Translations under genes and position numbers: made by a program
Source of the DNA: Candidatus Aalborgicola defluviihabitans
Lineage (GTDB): Bacteria > Pseudomonadota > Gammaproteobacteria > Burkholderiales > Burkholderiaceae_C
Assembly: GCA_016705575.1 (NCBI GenBank)
Contig: JADIXX010000006.1
Location: 124,001 to 188,000, forward strand
Length of the DNA: 64,000 nucleotides
Direction: 5' to 3'
The notes under the pieces: generated by a model
What the model saw: the letters and a program-made list of their open reading frames with translations, nothing else
Told to the model about the DNA's origin: nothing
Databases searched by the model: none
Shown here: positions 20,858 to 29,235 of the stretch, piece after piece
Layout: each line of letters starts with the position of its first letter
Position numbering within the stretch: the first letter of the stretch is position 1

Positions 20858-21673
20858 CTATTGACAGCCCAGCCTGTCCATCCTAACTGGGCAATCCAGG
20901 TAGCGCTCCAAAATCTGTTTGTAGGTGCCATCCGACACCATGGATTCCAGGGCGCCGTCAAAGCGTTTGACAAAAGCGGCGTCATTGGTTGCCTTGCTGA
21001 AAGCGATGCGGTCTGCGTCCTCGGAGACAACTACCTTGCTGCGTTTTATGCTGTCTTTTAGCCCCATTCTGTGGACGCGGTCAAAGCCCGACAGTTCGTC
21101 ACCCAGAAATCCTTCCACACGGCCTGCCGACAGCATCCGCACGGCGGATTCTTGCGAAGTAACAAAGGTGAGACGTTGGACGAACTCGGGCTTTTTCAGC
21201 AGAATGTCGTAAACGGGGCCATAGGTGGAACCGCGCTGAACCGCCAAGCGAAAATCGGTACCGATGATGTCGGCCAGCGCATTCGGGTTGTAACGGGCCT
21301 CCACCTGGGTAGCTATGAAGAGCACATTGCGGGCGCTGTTGGTGGGTCGGGAAAACAAGGCAAAGGCGGCGCGCTCTTGCGTGTCTGCGGTACCTGGCAG
21401 CAGGTCCAGACGCCCCCTTTGCAGTTCTACTACCGCCCGCACCCAGGGCATTTCTACCAAGCGCACATCACAGCCCACGCGTTTAAGCGCCACTGTTGCC
21501 AACTCAACATGCAAACCGCGGATCTCGCCGTCAGAGTCCTTGAACGCGTAGGGAGGAATATCCACCCAACGCAGCGACTTCACACAAGTCGCAGCCCATG
21601 CGCCAGAGCCAATCAGGCCGCTGCACAACCCAATGATTGTCAACACGCGCACGCGAAATGGGGCGAAATGCAT
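20858..21673 (-). CDS. Periplasmic amino-acid-type substrate-binding protein (SBP_bac_3)
   Basis: This 271-residue protein has a signal peptide ending GAWAA and a family 3 solute-binding domain: LRWVDIPPYAFKDSDGEIRGLHVELA at the start, LLPGTADTQERAAF, and ILERYLDCPVRM near the end. No cognate permease or ATPase is adjacent, so it may serve an unlinked ABC transporter or act as a sensor-type binding protein. The ligand cannot be told from sequence. The 127 bases between this gene and the preceding exported protein contain nothing I can assign. Confidence 0.8.
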   Translation of the reverse strand: MHFAPFRVRVLTIIGLCSGLIGSGAWAATCVKSLRWVDIPPYAFKDSDGEIRGLHVELATVALKRVGCDVRLVEMPWVRAVVELQRGRLDLLPGTADTQERAAFALFSRPTNSARNVLFIATQVEARYNPNALADIIGTDFRLAVQRGSTYGPVYDILLKKPEFVQRLTFVTSQESAVRMLSAGRVEGFLGDELSGFDRVHRMGLKDSIKRSKVVVSEDADRIAFSKATNDAAFVKRFDGALESMVSDGTYKQILERYLDCPVRMDRLGCQ

Positions 21674-21697
21674 GCACTTATTATCAACGAAGCGTTG

Positions 21698-22438
21698 TCA
21701 ATGTACCGGCTCTGTGCCCGCCACAATGGCCTCGTCGCGGGCGATGCGGCCATCGACCAGTTCAACCAAGCGGTCGCAGCGAACGGCCAGACGCGGGTCG
21801 TGCGTGACGACGATAAAGCTGGTGCCGCGCTCTTCGTGAATGCGGCGCAGCAGTGCAAATACATCCGATGAAGTTGCGGTGTCGAGATTGCCAGTGGGCT
21901 CGTCGGCCAACACCAACGGCGGCTCCAGCACCAGCGCACGGGCAATGGCCACGCGCTGCTGCATACCGCCAGAAAGCTCGCCCGGACGCTTGTCCATGGC
22001 ATTGGCAAGGCCCACAGCATCGAGCAGGCTACGGGCGCGTTCATTCTGCGCACTGCTCACACTGCCCTCACTCATCAGCGCAGGCAAGGTGACGTTCTCC
22101 AGCGCCGAGAACGCCGGCAGTAAATGGTGAAACTGAAACACAAAGCCCAGTGTCTGCCGGCGTAACAACGTGAGCTGGGCGTCATCCAGGTCTTGCACCG
22201 CCTGGCCTTGCAGCAGATATTGCCCCGCCGTGGCGTGCTCAAGCAGGCCAAGGATGTTGAGCAGCGTGCTTTTACCCGAACCAGACGGCCCCATGAGCGC
22301 AATAAATTCGCCCGTAGCTATTTGCAGGTCCAGCCCATGCAGCACCTCAGCTTCGCTGGGGCGGCCAATGTTGTAGCTCTTCTTGATGCCCGACAAATCT
22401 ATCAGGCCACCGCCAGTTGGGGGTGCAGGCATGGCCAT
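21698..22438 (-). CDS. ABC transporter ATPase, LolD/MacB type
   Basis: This is an ATPase of about 246 residues with Walker A GPSGSGKST, the Q-loop in FVFQFHHLLPAFS, signature LSGGMQQR, Walker B LVLADEPTGNLD and the H-loop in VVTHDPRL. The FHHLLP and EPTGNLD motifs are characteristic of the LolD/MacB-like exporter group. ATG 22438 lies two bases after the permease stop, implying translational coupling; longer in-frame starts would run into the permease. Together with the next two genes it forms a tripartite export system. Confidence 0.88.
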   Translation of the reverse strand: MAMPAPPTGGGLIDLSGIKKSYNIGRPSEAEVLHGLDLQIATGEFIALMGPSGSGKSTLLNILGLLEHATAGQYLLQGQAVQDLDDAQLTLLRRQTLGFVFQFHHLLPAFSALENVTLPALMSEGSVSSAQNERARSLLDAVGLANAMDKRPGELSGGMQQRVAIARALVLEPPLVLADEPTGNLDTATSSDVFALLRRIHEERGTSFIVVTHDPRLAVRCDRLVELVDGRIARDEAIVAGTEPVH

Positions 22439-22440
22439 TC

Positions 22441-23662
22441 TCAAATGCGAATGGCCTGCGCCGGATCGAGCCGGGCAGCGCGCCGTGCAGGCGCAATGGC
22501 AGCCAGCACGCCACACACCGTTGCAACCAGCGCAACCTGCAGCGCGGTGCCCGGCGGCAGGCTGATGTCAAACAGCGGCAGGCCGTCGGACCCACGCACA
22601 TAGCGGGTGAACAAAAAGATCAGCACCACCGCCAGCAGAATCCCCAGCGCCGAGCCTACCGCGCCCACCACGGCGCCCTGCACCAAAAACAGCCGCATCA
22701 CCTGCCCGCGCGTGGCGCCCATGGCCCGCAGGATGCCGATCTCGCGCTGCTTTTGCACCACCGACACCACCAGCACACTGGCAATGCCCAACACCACCAC
22801 GGCCAACACCACACCGCGAATGATGCTGGTACTGACCGACTGAGCGTTGAGTGCGGAGACCAACTGGGCATTACTCTCCTGCCAGCTCTCGATCTTGTAG
22901 GGAAACTGCGCACGCAGATCGCGCGCCATGGTCTGCGCCACCCACACGTCATTCAGCGTCAGGTCCAGGCTGGTGGCTCCTCCGGGCAGCGCCAGCAGGT
23001 TTTGCGCCGCGCGCAGCGGCACGATGACGGTGCGGCGGTTCAAGTCTTTCACGCCGAGGTCCACCAATGCGGTCACGCGCAACGACTCACTGCGCTGCCC
23101 CGTCTGCACCGTGAGCCGGTCGCCCACACGCACGCCCAAGTCTTGCGCCAGCTCGCGCCCCAGAATAGATTCGCCGGGCTCCAGCCGGGCAGTACCGCTG
23201 ACCACCTTGCTGCGCAGGCCCACCACCCGGTCGTAACGGTCCAGGTCCACACCCATCAGCGCGATGGCTTGCACGGCTTCGCCACGCAGAGCCAGCCCAG
23301 CGCCCGAGACCATGGGCGAAACGCCAGCCACATTGGGTAGCTTTCAGGAGCGGCAGCAGCGCCTGCCAGTTGGCGATGGAACGCAAGCGCTGGGCGCGCG
23401 GCTGGGTTTCGCTCAGAACCGTGGTGCCCGGCAGCAATACAGCAGCGGGCAAGACCAAATCGTCGGGCGCCTTGAGCGTGATGTGCGCTTGCGCGCCCAG
23501 CGTCTTGGCCAGCGTGTTGGCCTGCAGGCCGTTGATCAGCGCCGAGATATAGGCAATCACCGCCACACCAGCGGCAACGCCCACAATGATCAGCACCGTC
23601 TGCATGCGCCCCTCGCGCAGAAAGCGCAGCGCCACGCGGAATTCAAAGCCAGGCCAGAGCAT
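22441..23662 (-). CDS. MacB/LolC-type ABC permease with FtsX domain (one frameshift)
   Basis: This inner-membrane permease has one N-terminal TM helix (TVLIIVGVAAGVAVIAYISALI), a large periplasmic MacB domain and a C-terminal FtsX domain with three TM helices (VVLAVVVLGIASVLVVSVVQ). Two frames join near GGG 23335-23337. Removing one base gives LLPLLKATNVAGVSPMVSG and a 406-residue protein, the usual length. The start at 23662 (MLWPGFEFRVALRFL) slightly overlaps the stop of the adaptor gene upstream. Substrate is unknown: lipoprotein, peptide or small-molecule export. Confidence 0.86.
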
Positions 23663-23667
23663 GGGAT

Positions 23668-24969
23668 TCAACGCCCCATGGCGTTGGCCATAGCCCCGCC
23701 AGCATCTTCCGCTTTGGCTGCCAGTTGCGTGGCGGCTGGATGCCAATCCACCACATGGGGACGCACACGCCCACCCGCTGCCGCGCCGCCACTTTGCAGC
23801 ACGGCATCACCCTCAGTCAAACCTTCTTGTACTTCCACAGCGCCAAGGGTGCGCAGACCCAAGCGCACGCTGCGCGCAACCGCACGACCATCCTGCACCA
23901 CCAACACCTCGGCCTGATTGCCTTGCGCAGGCGCACGCAGCGCCGATTGCGGCAACACCAGAGCGGCATCCACCCGGGCAGTTTCAACCTCTACGGACAG
24001 CGTCATGTCTTCCCGCAGAAAAGCTGGCACATCGCCGGTGAGCGCAAATTTCACTTCGATGGCGCCGCGCTGCGCGTCCACAGCAGGCGCCAAACTCAGC
24101 ACGCGTGCCGAGAAGCGCTGGGCAGGAAAGGCGTCTGCCAGCACGGTGGCGCTCTGGCCGGGCCGCAACTGCTCCAGGAACCGTTCGTCCACTTGCGCAA
24201 CAAGTTGCGTCGGCCCGACCAACGCCAGACTCAGCAAGGCCTTGCCAGGCTGCACGATCTGGCCCGGCTCTACGGCGCGAAGCAGCACGCGGGCATCGGT
24301 GGGGGCGCGCAGTGTGGCCTGCGCAAGGCGCGCCTGCGCCGCTGTCTTGGCCGCGTGGGCGGCTTCCAACTGGGCCTGCGCTTGTACCAGGTCGGTGCCC
24401 CCATCGGCATTGGCCTGCACCTGGGCACTGGCGCTGCGCACCTGCTCCTGCGCCACGGTCGCAGTGCGGCGTACCTCGTCGAGCTGCGCGGGGCTGTAAA
24501 AACCCTGACTTACCAGTTGCTGCGCCCGCGTCAAGGCCGCCTGGGCGGTGCGCTCGGTGGCTTGGGCTTGTGCCAAAGTTGCTTGGGCCGTTGTGCGGGC
24601 GCTGCTGCGCAACCCGGCCAGGCGCGCACGCGCTTGCTGCTCTGCGGCCTCGGCCTGCGCCAGCGCGGCGCGTCCTTCCTGGTCTTCGAGCTGCACCAGC
24701 ACATCGCCTGCGTGCACGGTGGCGCCTTCCATCACGCGTACCTCGGCCGCGCGCCCCGTCACGGTGCTACCAACGTCCACGCGCGAGAGTGTGGCCACAC
24801 GGGCAGAAAACTGCAGGGTGCGCACCAAGGGCGCGCGGTGCACTTCAATCACATCGACCTGCGGGCCGCGCAGCCAGACCACTGCGGCAAGTGCCGATGC
24901 GCCCAGCACCACTACAGCGGCCACCGCCAGAATCTGGCGCCGGCTGTGGTGGTTGGTTTGTGGGTTCAC
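23668..24969 (-). CDS. HlyD-family periplasmic adaptor (membrane fusion protein)
   Basis: This adaptor of about 433 residues has one N-terminal TM helix (ILAVAAVVVLGASALAAVVWL), a lipoyl-like domain (VRVMEGATVHAGDVLVQLED), a long Ala/Gln-rich coiled-coil hairpin (about residues 90-200) and a C-terminal beta-barrel/MP domain. It would connect the MacB-like permease to an outer-membrane channel. The start is uncertain: the GTG at 24969 (VNPQTNHH) places the TM helix sensibly, while the open frame extends to 25011. Adaptor, permease and ATPase overlap or nearly touch, so they are one operon. No TolC-type gene is present. Confidence 0.86.
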   Translation of the reverse strand: MNPQTNHHSRRQILAVAAVVVLGASALAAVVWLRGPQVDVIEVHRAPLVRTLQFSARVATLSRVDVGSTVTGRAAEVRVMEGATVHAGDVLVQLEDQEGRAALAQAEAAEQQARARLAGLRSSARTTAQATLAQAQATERTAQAALTRAQQLVSQGFYSPAQLDEVRRTATVAQEQVRSASAQVQANADGGTDLVQAQAQLEAAHAAKTAAQARLAQATLRAPTDARVLLRAVEPGQIVQPGKALLSLALVGPTQLVAQVDERFLEQLRPGQSATVLADAFPAQRFSARVLSLAPAVDAQRGAIEVKFALTGDVPAFLREDMTLSVEVETARVDAALVLPQSALRAPAQGNQAEVLVVQDGRAVARSVRLGLRTLGAVEVQEGLTEGDAVLQSGGAAAGGRVRPHVVDWHPAATQLAAKAEDAGGAMANAMGR

Positions 24970-25059
24970 GAGACGTAGTGTAGTGCCGGCCCAGCACCAA
25001 GCAGAAGCCAAAGGTCTTGGGCGAATTGCGTAAAACTCGCTACCTTCTTTCTAGCATTC

Positions 25060-25440
25060 CTATTGGACGTAGGGGTTGTTCGGAGCGCGGTCCTTGCCGT
25101 TGCGCACGCCGTCGTGGTCATTGTCGCCACGGTTCCAGTGCCCACGGCGCAGTTCCCAGCGGTCGCCATTCTGCGTCCAGGTGGGTTGGTTCATGTAATA
25201 GCCACGGCGGGCCCGTTCCCAGTGGCCTGCACGCCAGACATGCCGATGGCCGCGGAGGTCCCAATAGCCGGCAGACCAGACATAACCACGGCGTGGCGCG
25301 GGAACCACTTCATAGCGGGGTTCTGGAGGTGCATTATTGAAATAGACGCGCACTTGAGCGGTGGCAGTCAGCGGCGCGCCGATGCCCACAAGCAATCCAA
25401 CGCAGATGGCGGCGAGCATGGTTTTGCGAAATTTCATCAT
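25060..25440 (-). CDS. Exported WXXGXW-repeat protein
   Basis: This 126-residue protein has a signal peptide (MLAAICVGLLVGIGAPLTATAQ) and tandem aromatic repeats of the form Y/W-x-x-G-x-W (YVWSAGYW, HVWRAGHW, WELRRGHW) found in small exported proteobacterial proteins. A C-terminal NDHDGVRNGKDR segment resembles a calcium-binding-like Asp/Asn motif. Two adjacent ATGs at 25440 and 25437 could start it. Function unknown. Confidence 0.78.
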   Translation of the reverse strand: MMKFRKTMLAAICVGLLVGIGAPLTATAQVRVYFNNAPPEPRYEVVPAPRRGYVWSAGYWDLRGHRHVWRAGHWERARRGYYMNQPTWTQNGDRWELRRGHWNRGDNDHDGVRNGKDRAPNNPYVQ

Positions 25441-25617
25441 GGAGTTTTCCCTTTTTCCGAAATAGTTACCGTGGCCTGCACGCGTTGCAAATGGAAACGC
25501 ACTGACCTGGATCCCAAGATAACGGACACCACCGCACCAGTCTGTGCGGCACGACACGCAGCCTAGACAGTGGGATCCGGTTGATTTTGACCCTTCAGAA
25601 ACATCTGAAGGAAAGTC

Positions 25618-25668
25618 GGCCTCTAGCCCTCGAATAATATGAATATATTGCTATATTTTTAATAGCAT
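25618..25668 (-). repeat. Dispersed intergenic repeat R1, copy 3
   Basis: This is a reverse-orientation copy: CTCTAGCCCTCGAATAATAT and a TTTTTAATAGC end. It abuts the apparent start of the PRC-barrel gene about ten bases downstream. Confidence 0.65.
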
Positions 25669-25677
25669 TCAAGCGAC

Positions 25678-26040
25678 TTGATCACTGGCACTGGCCCCGC
25701 TCTCATGGGAGCCAACACCTTGATTGGCAATGATGTCTACAACGGAAAAGGTGAAGACCTGGGCGACATCAAAGAAATCATGCTCGACACACGCACAGGC
25801 CGCGTCGCCTATGCCGTGTTGTCATTCGGCGGATTTTTGGGAATGGGCGAGAAATTGTTTGCAGTGCCATGGAGCGCATTGACCCTGGATACAACCAACA
25901 AGCGCTACACAATGAACGTCGAAAAAGAGCGTCTCAAAGACGCACCCGGTTTCGACGCCGACAATTGGCCCAACATGGCTGACTCTACCTGGGAAAAGAA
26001 CATCCATGACTACTACGGCGCAACGCCGTATCGTGCCTAA
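25678..26040 (+). CDS. PRC-barrel domain protein
   Basis: This 120-residue protein has a PRC-barrel-like domain: LIGNDVYNGKGEDLGDIKEIMLD, then VAYAVLSFGGFLGMGEKLFAVPWSAL. Small soluble proteins of this type are widespread in Burkholderiales and their role is not established. The only available start in frame is TTG 25678, with no recognisable ribosome site. Repeat R1 lies immediately upstream, so the native N-terminus may have been replaced or the true start may be ATG 25705 (MGANTL). Confidence 0.72.
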   Translation: MITGTGPALMGANTLIGNDVYNGKGEDLGDIKEIMLDTRTGRVAYAVLSFGGFLGMGEKLFAVPWSALTLDTTNKRYTMNVEKERLKDAPGFDADNWPNMADSTWEKNIHDYYGATPYRA

Positions 26041-26045
26041 AAAAC

Positions 26046-26059
26046 CGCATTGTTATGCG
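26046..26059. terminator. Weak hairpin between convergent genes
   Basis: CGCAT-TGTT-ATGCG forms a 5-bp stem just after the PRC-barrel stop and before the converging FmdE-like stop. There is no T tract, so its role as a terminator is doubtful. Confidence 0.25.
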
Positions 26060-26097
26060 CCGTATTGATCATTTCAAATACGACGGGCCCTGGGCGT

Positions 26098-26771
26098 TCA
26101 GTCTTCTACTGTGATTAGCTCAGGGTCGTCCGCGTGGTCGATCAACATGGCGCGCACCCAGCCTTGCCAGGTCTGCCCAAAGGAATCAATCTGGGCGGTG
26201 GTTGCCTGGGGTGCCAGCGCGGCCTGCATCTGCATCCGCAATTCCGCCGGGCGTGCCGCTGCCTCGGGGTGGTGCGACACCTCGACACTCTGGCCGTTGT
26301 CCAACCGCGTGAAGCGCATCTCGCCACGCATTGGCACGCCGTAAGTCATCAGGTCCCGCCGCGTATGGCGACCGGCCAAGCCCTGAAACCCTCCGCTGCC
26401 GGCCGCGCCGGTAACCAACCCGGCCACGCTGGCGATCACGCCGACTACACCCTCGTCTTGCGGCCCGCGCATGGCAACGCGCACTTCACCACGGTGCGGC
26501 GTCTGTCCGGGGTAAAGTCGGGCCAGCGCCACGCGCGTCATCAACCAGGCACCTGCCACAGTCGGGCACGAATGCCCAGCCAGCTTGACGGCGTCCAGGT
26601 AGCAGTATTCGATGACGCCGCCTTGCGCAGCGCCCAAGGTCCGCGCCAGCGCGTCGACCATGACGATGGATGGCGCCTGGTCGAAGAATTCCGGCGTCTG
26701 CATCAACGACGCGGTCACGTCGCCACCCTGTGATCGGTGCACTGCAAAGAGAACGGGTTGGTGAACTTCAT
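26098..26771 (-). CDS. FmdE-like domain protein (one frameshift near the start)
   Basis: This protein has a domain resembling FmdE of formylmethanofuran dehydrogenase operons: YCYLDAVKLAGHSCPTVAGAWLM provides the conserved His/Cys metal-site region. ATG 26771 follows a strong AAGGAG (26778-26783) and begins MKFTNPFSLQCTDH. A CCC run at 26726-26728 then appears one base short; adding one leads into GGDVTASLMQTPEFF and the main frame, 224 residues in all. The open frame without correction would start in unrelated sequence. The family's function in non-methanogens is unclear. It is divergent from sdhC. Confidence 0.7.
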
Positions 26772-26950
26772 GATCTGCTCCTTGTGATTTCTTAACCTGT
26801 CGCATTGGACGGTCCCAGCTTACACAAGTCCAGGCACCGCGTCTGCGCGTTGACAGGCAATTTGCCGATGCAAAGCAAACAGTTGCTCCTGCCCCCGTTC
26901 TGTGCAAAGATCATCCTGCAAACCAGTTCGCACTTGTCCCTAAGCCCGAC

Positions 26951-27346
26951 GTGAAGCACTTAATCGATTCATTGCGGCCGCAACGCCCCATGTTTCTGAA
27001 CCTGACGCAGATCGCAATGCCGGTCGGCGCGCTGACTTCTATTGGGCACAGGATCAGCGGCGTCATTCTGGCGATGACCGTTCCGGCGGCGATCTATCTG
27101 TTTGCAATGTCACTGGGTGACGAGATCGGTTTTGCGCGTGTCGCAGAGCTATCGGAGCACTTCGCTTTCAAGGCTGCGGTGGTGATTGCCGTCTGGGCGC
27201 TGGCACACCACCTTCTCGGTGGTGTGCGGCACCTGCTCAGCGATTTCGATATAGGCTCTCCATTGCGTTCGGCGCGTAAGAGCGCCCTGTTCGTGAATCT
27301 GGCGGGCGTGGCAGTGGCACTACTCGCTGTCGTGGTGGTGTGGTGA
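26951..27346 (+). CDS. sdhC: Succinate dehydrogenase cytochrome b556 subunit SdhC
   Basis: This 131-residue membrane anchor has three TM helices. SIGHRISG and LAHHLLGGVRHLL are the conserved quinone-site and haem-ligand regions. GTG 26951 is the start that keeps the RPQRPMFLNLTQ segment typical of SdhC; ATG 26990 is an alternative. The sequence looks unlike the SdhC I know from Comamonadaceae, hinting at an extra or acquired copy, which is a weak inference. It overlaps or abuts sdhD. Confidence 0.88.
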   Translation: MKHLIDSLRPQRPMFLNLTQIAMPVGALTSIGHRISGVILAMTVPAAIYLFAMSLGDEIGFARVAELSEHFAFKAAVVIAVWALAHHLLGGVRHLLSDFDIGSPLRSARKSALFVNLAGVAVALLAVVVVW

Positions 27347-27351
27347 AGGGC

Positions 27352-27714
27352 ATGTCAGCCAGCCCAAACCACCGTTCGCGCAGTCGGTTCACCGGCCTGC
27401 GCGCCTGGTGGGTGCAGCGTGCAAGCGCTGTCTGCATGCTGGTCTTTCTTATCTTTGTCCTGGTATCCATGGCTGTCCATCCGCTGGCAGGCCATGCGCA
27501 GTGGCGGGCTTGGGTCGCGCATCCGGGCATCACGCTCGCTTTTCTTCTCTTTTTTGCTGCTTTACTCAGTCACATGTGGGTTGGCCTTCGCGATGTTCTG
27601 CTCGACTACGCCAAACCGACCGTCGTGCGCAACGTGTTGCTTGCGCTGGTCGCCTTGGGCCTGTTCGGTCTTGGCGTCTGGGCTTTGGTGATCCTGCTTC
27701 GCTTGCATAGCTGA
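27352..27714 (+). CDS. sdhD: Succinate dehydrogenase membrane anchor SdhD
   Basis: This second membrane anchor of about 120 residues has three TM helices. GLRAWWVQRASAV at the N-terminus and HMWVGLRDVLLDYAKP are diagnostic SdhD motifs, the latter supplying the haem-ligand His. ATG 27352 is preferred; GTG codons at 27340 and 27343 overlapping the sdhC stop are alternatives. The gene that should follow, the flavoprotein sdhA, is absent; only 29 bases separate this stop from sdhB. Confidence 0.87.
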   Translation: MSASPNHRSRSRFTGLRAWWVQRASAVCMLVFLIFVLVSMAVHPLAGHAQWRAWVAHPGITLAFLLFFAALLSHMWVGLRDVLLDYAKPTVVRNVLLALVALGLFGLGVWALVILLRLHS

Positions 27715-27743
27715 CCCGCAACGGCCTAACGGAAAAGCCTCCC

Positions 27744-28484
27744 ATGAAATTTTCGATTTCCCGCTATGACCCTGACCACGACGAGCGCCCCTACTTGCAG
27801 GACTTCGACATCGTGCTTGCCGACTCCGATCGCATGCTCCTGGACGTTTTGCTGCGCCTGAAGGAACAGGACAACTCACTTTCCCTCAGAAAGTCCTGCC
27901 GCGAAGGCGTGTGTGGGTCTGATGCGATGAACATCAACGGTCGCAACGGTTTGGCATGCATCACGCCCGTGCGCGGATTGCACGAGCCAGTCGTTATTCG
28001 GCCACTGCCAGGTTTCCCGATCATTCGTGACCTGATTGTCGACATGACGCAGTTCTTCAAGCAGTACGAATCGATCACGCCCTATCTGATCAACGATGAG
28101 CCACCGCCCGAGAAGGAGCGCTTGCAGTCGCCGGCCGAGCGCGAGAAGCTGAACGGCGCCTACGAGTGCATCCTCTGCGCATGCTGTACCAGCCAGTGCC
28201 CGTCGTATTGGTGGAACCCTGAGAAATTTGTCGGCCCGTCGGGCCTGCTTCAGGCTTACCGCTTCATCTTCGACAGCCGCGACCGGGGCACCGAGCAGCG
28301 GCTTGCCGACCTCAACCACGACCCCTACCGACTGTTCCGCTGCCGCACGATCATGAACTGTGCCGAGGTTTGTCCGAAGGGGCTAGAGCCCGTGCACGCT
28401 ATCGAGCGCATTCGCCTGAAAATCGCCGGTATTGAGGAAGGTGCTGGCGGCCTCGATGTCCATCCGCCGATTTCGCCAAAATAA
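27744..28484 (+). CDS. sdhB: Succinate dehydrogenase iron-sulfur subunit SdhB
   Basis: This 246-residue electron-transfer subunit has all clusters intact: the [2Fe-2S] motif SCREGVCGSDAMNINGRNG, the [4Fe-4S] motif CILCACCTSQCP and the [3Fe-4S]/[4Fe-4S] motif CRTIMNCAEVCPKGL. It ends GLDVHPPISPK. Nothing suggests decay. It should work with a flavoprotein SdhA that is not encoded in this window, either in trans from another locus or lost. Confidence 0.93.
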   Translation: MKFSISRYDPDHDERPYLQDFDIVLADSDRMLLDVLLRLKEQDNSLSLRKSCREGVCGSDAMNINGRNGLACITPVRGLHEPVVIRPLPGFPIIRDLIVDMTQFFKQYESITPYLINDEPPPEKERLQSPAEREKLNGAYECILCACCTSQCPSYWWNPEKFVGPSGLLQAYRFIFDSRDRGTEQRLADLNHDPYRLFRCRTIMNCAEVCPKGLEPVHAIERIRLKIAGIEEGAGGLDVHPPISPK

Positions 28485-28519
28485 GATGACCCAGAGCTCT
28501 ACTTTAGGAGCACACAGCC

Positions 28520-28816
28520 ATGCCTGACAAGAAAACAGCCACGTTCAAGACCATTCCAAAGGGCACGTCCGTAACCTGGCATTACCGCAGTGCAATCGGC
28601 CACGGCACCGTCACCTTTGGGACCAACGTGACAGTTCCGCCGTTTTCATTCGGCCCGCGTGGCAGTAACAAACTGAAGGAGGCCTACATGGCATCTGCTG
28701 CAAGTAGCCCGGCGAAAGCAACAAGCTTCCGCGATCAAGAGCGTGTTCGTCCAGCAATTGCTACCGTTATCGCGTGCGCGGCTGGTGACAATTTCGGACA
28801 AGGCGCCGTTGCATGA
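28520..28816 (+). CDS. Small ORF of doubtful status upstream of and overlapping the CBS gene
   Basis: A GGAG-preceded ATG begins a short frame whose first 35 residues (PKGTSVTWHYRSAIGHGTVT) look like the start of a TUDOR-like/DUF2945 protein. The family C-terminal half is missing. The frame then runs into the start of the CBS gene, whose own AAGGAGG and ATG 28688 lie inside it. The last 43 codons are probably the CBS N-terminus followed by out-of-frame sequence. It may be a truncated gene of about 56 codons coupled to the CBS gene. Confidence 0.35.
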   Translation: MPDKKTATFKTIPKGTSVTWHYRSAIGHGTVTFGTNVTVPPFSFGPRGSNKLKEAYMASAASSPAKATSFRDQERVRPAIATVIACAAGDNFGQGAVA

Positions 28817-29183
28817 AGCAGCCCGGCTGCTTTGCGCAGGAACCGATCTCGTCATCGTCTGTGGGGAAAATGGTGCCATGGTTGGCGTCATCACAAAGAC
28901 TGATGTCGTAGCCCGAATCGGGGAGTGCCAAGGCGCCGCCTGCACGACTGCAGCCGCCTTGGTGATGAGCACTGAGGTCTTGCAGTGCGCTCCGGGCGAC
29001 CTCGTGCACGAGGTGTGGGCGAAGATGAAATCACGCAATTTGAAGAACATTCCGATTGCTGACGCGGATGGCCAACCGGTCGGTGTACTCAATGCGCGCG
29101 ACGCACTTGGCGTTCTTCTGCAGGAGGTCAAGATCGAGGAGTCGCTGCTACGCGACTACGTGATGGGGGTTGGATACCACTGA
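28688..29183 (+). CDS. CBS-domain protein (one frameshift near the start)
   Basis: This protein has a pair of CBS domains that usually bind adenosyl nucleotides and regulate a partner: TISDKAPLHEAARLLCAG, MVGVITKTDVVARIGE, then LKNIPIADADGQPVGVLNARDALGVLL. AAGGAGG directly before ATG 28688 marks the start MASAASSPAK. One extra A in AAA 28715-28717 throws the frame; removing it gives KQQASAIKSVFVQQLLPL and a 164-residue protein. It follows sdhB on the same strand, which suggests but does not prove a link to respiration. Confidence 0.75.
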
Positions 29184-29235
29184 TCGCTCTGACCAACGCC
29201 GGATTCTAGGTATACGCTCCATCAAAGCTGCGGAA

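Noticed and set aside
26772..26907. N-terminal extension of the FmdE-like gene up to 26907
   Set aside because: The residues look random, and a strong ribosome site with ATG at 26771 in another frame leads into the conserved domain after one indel.
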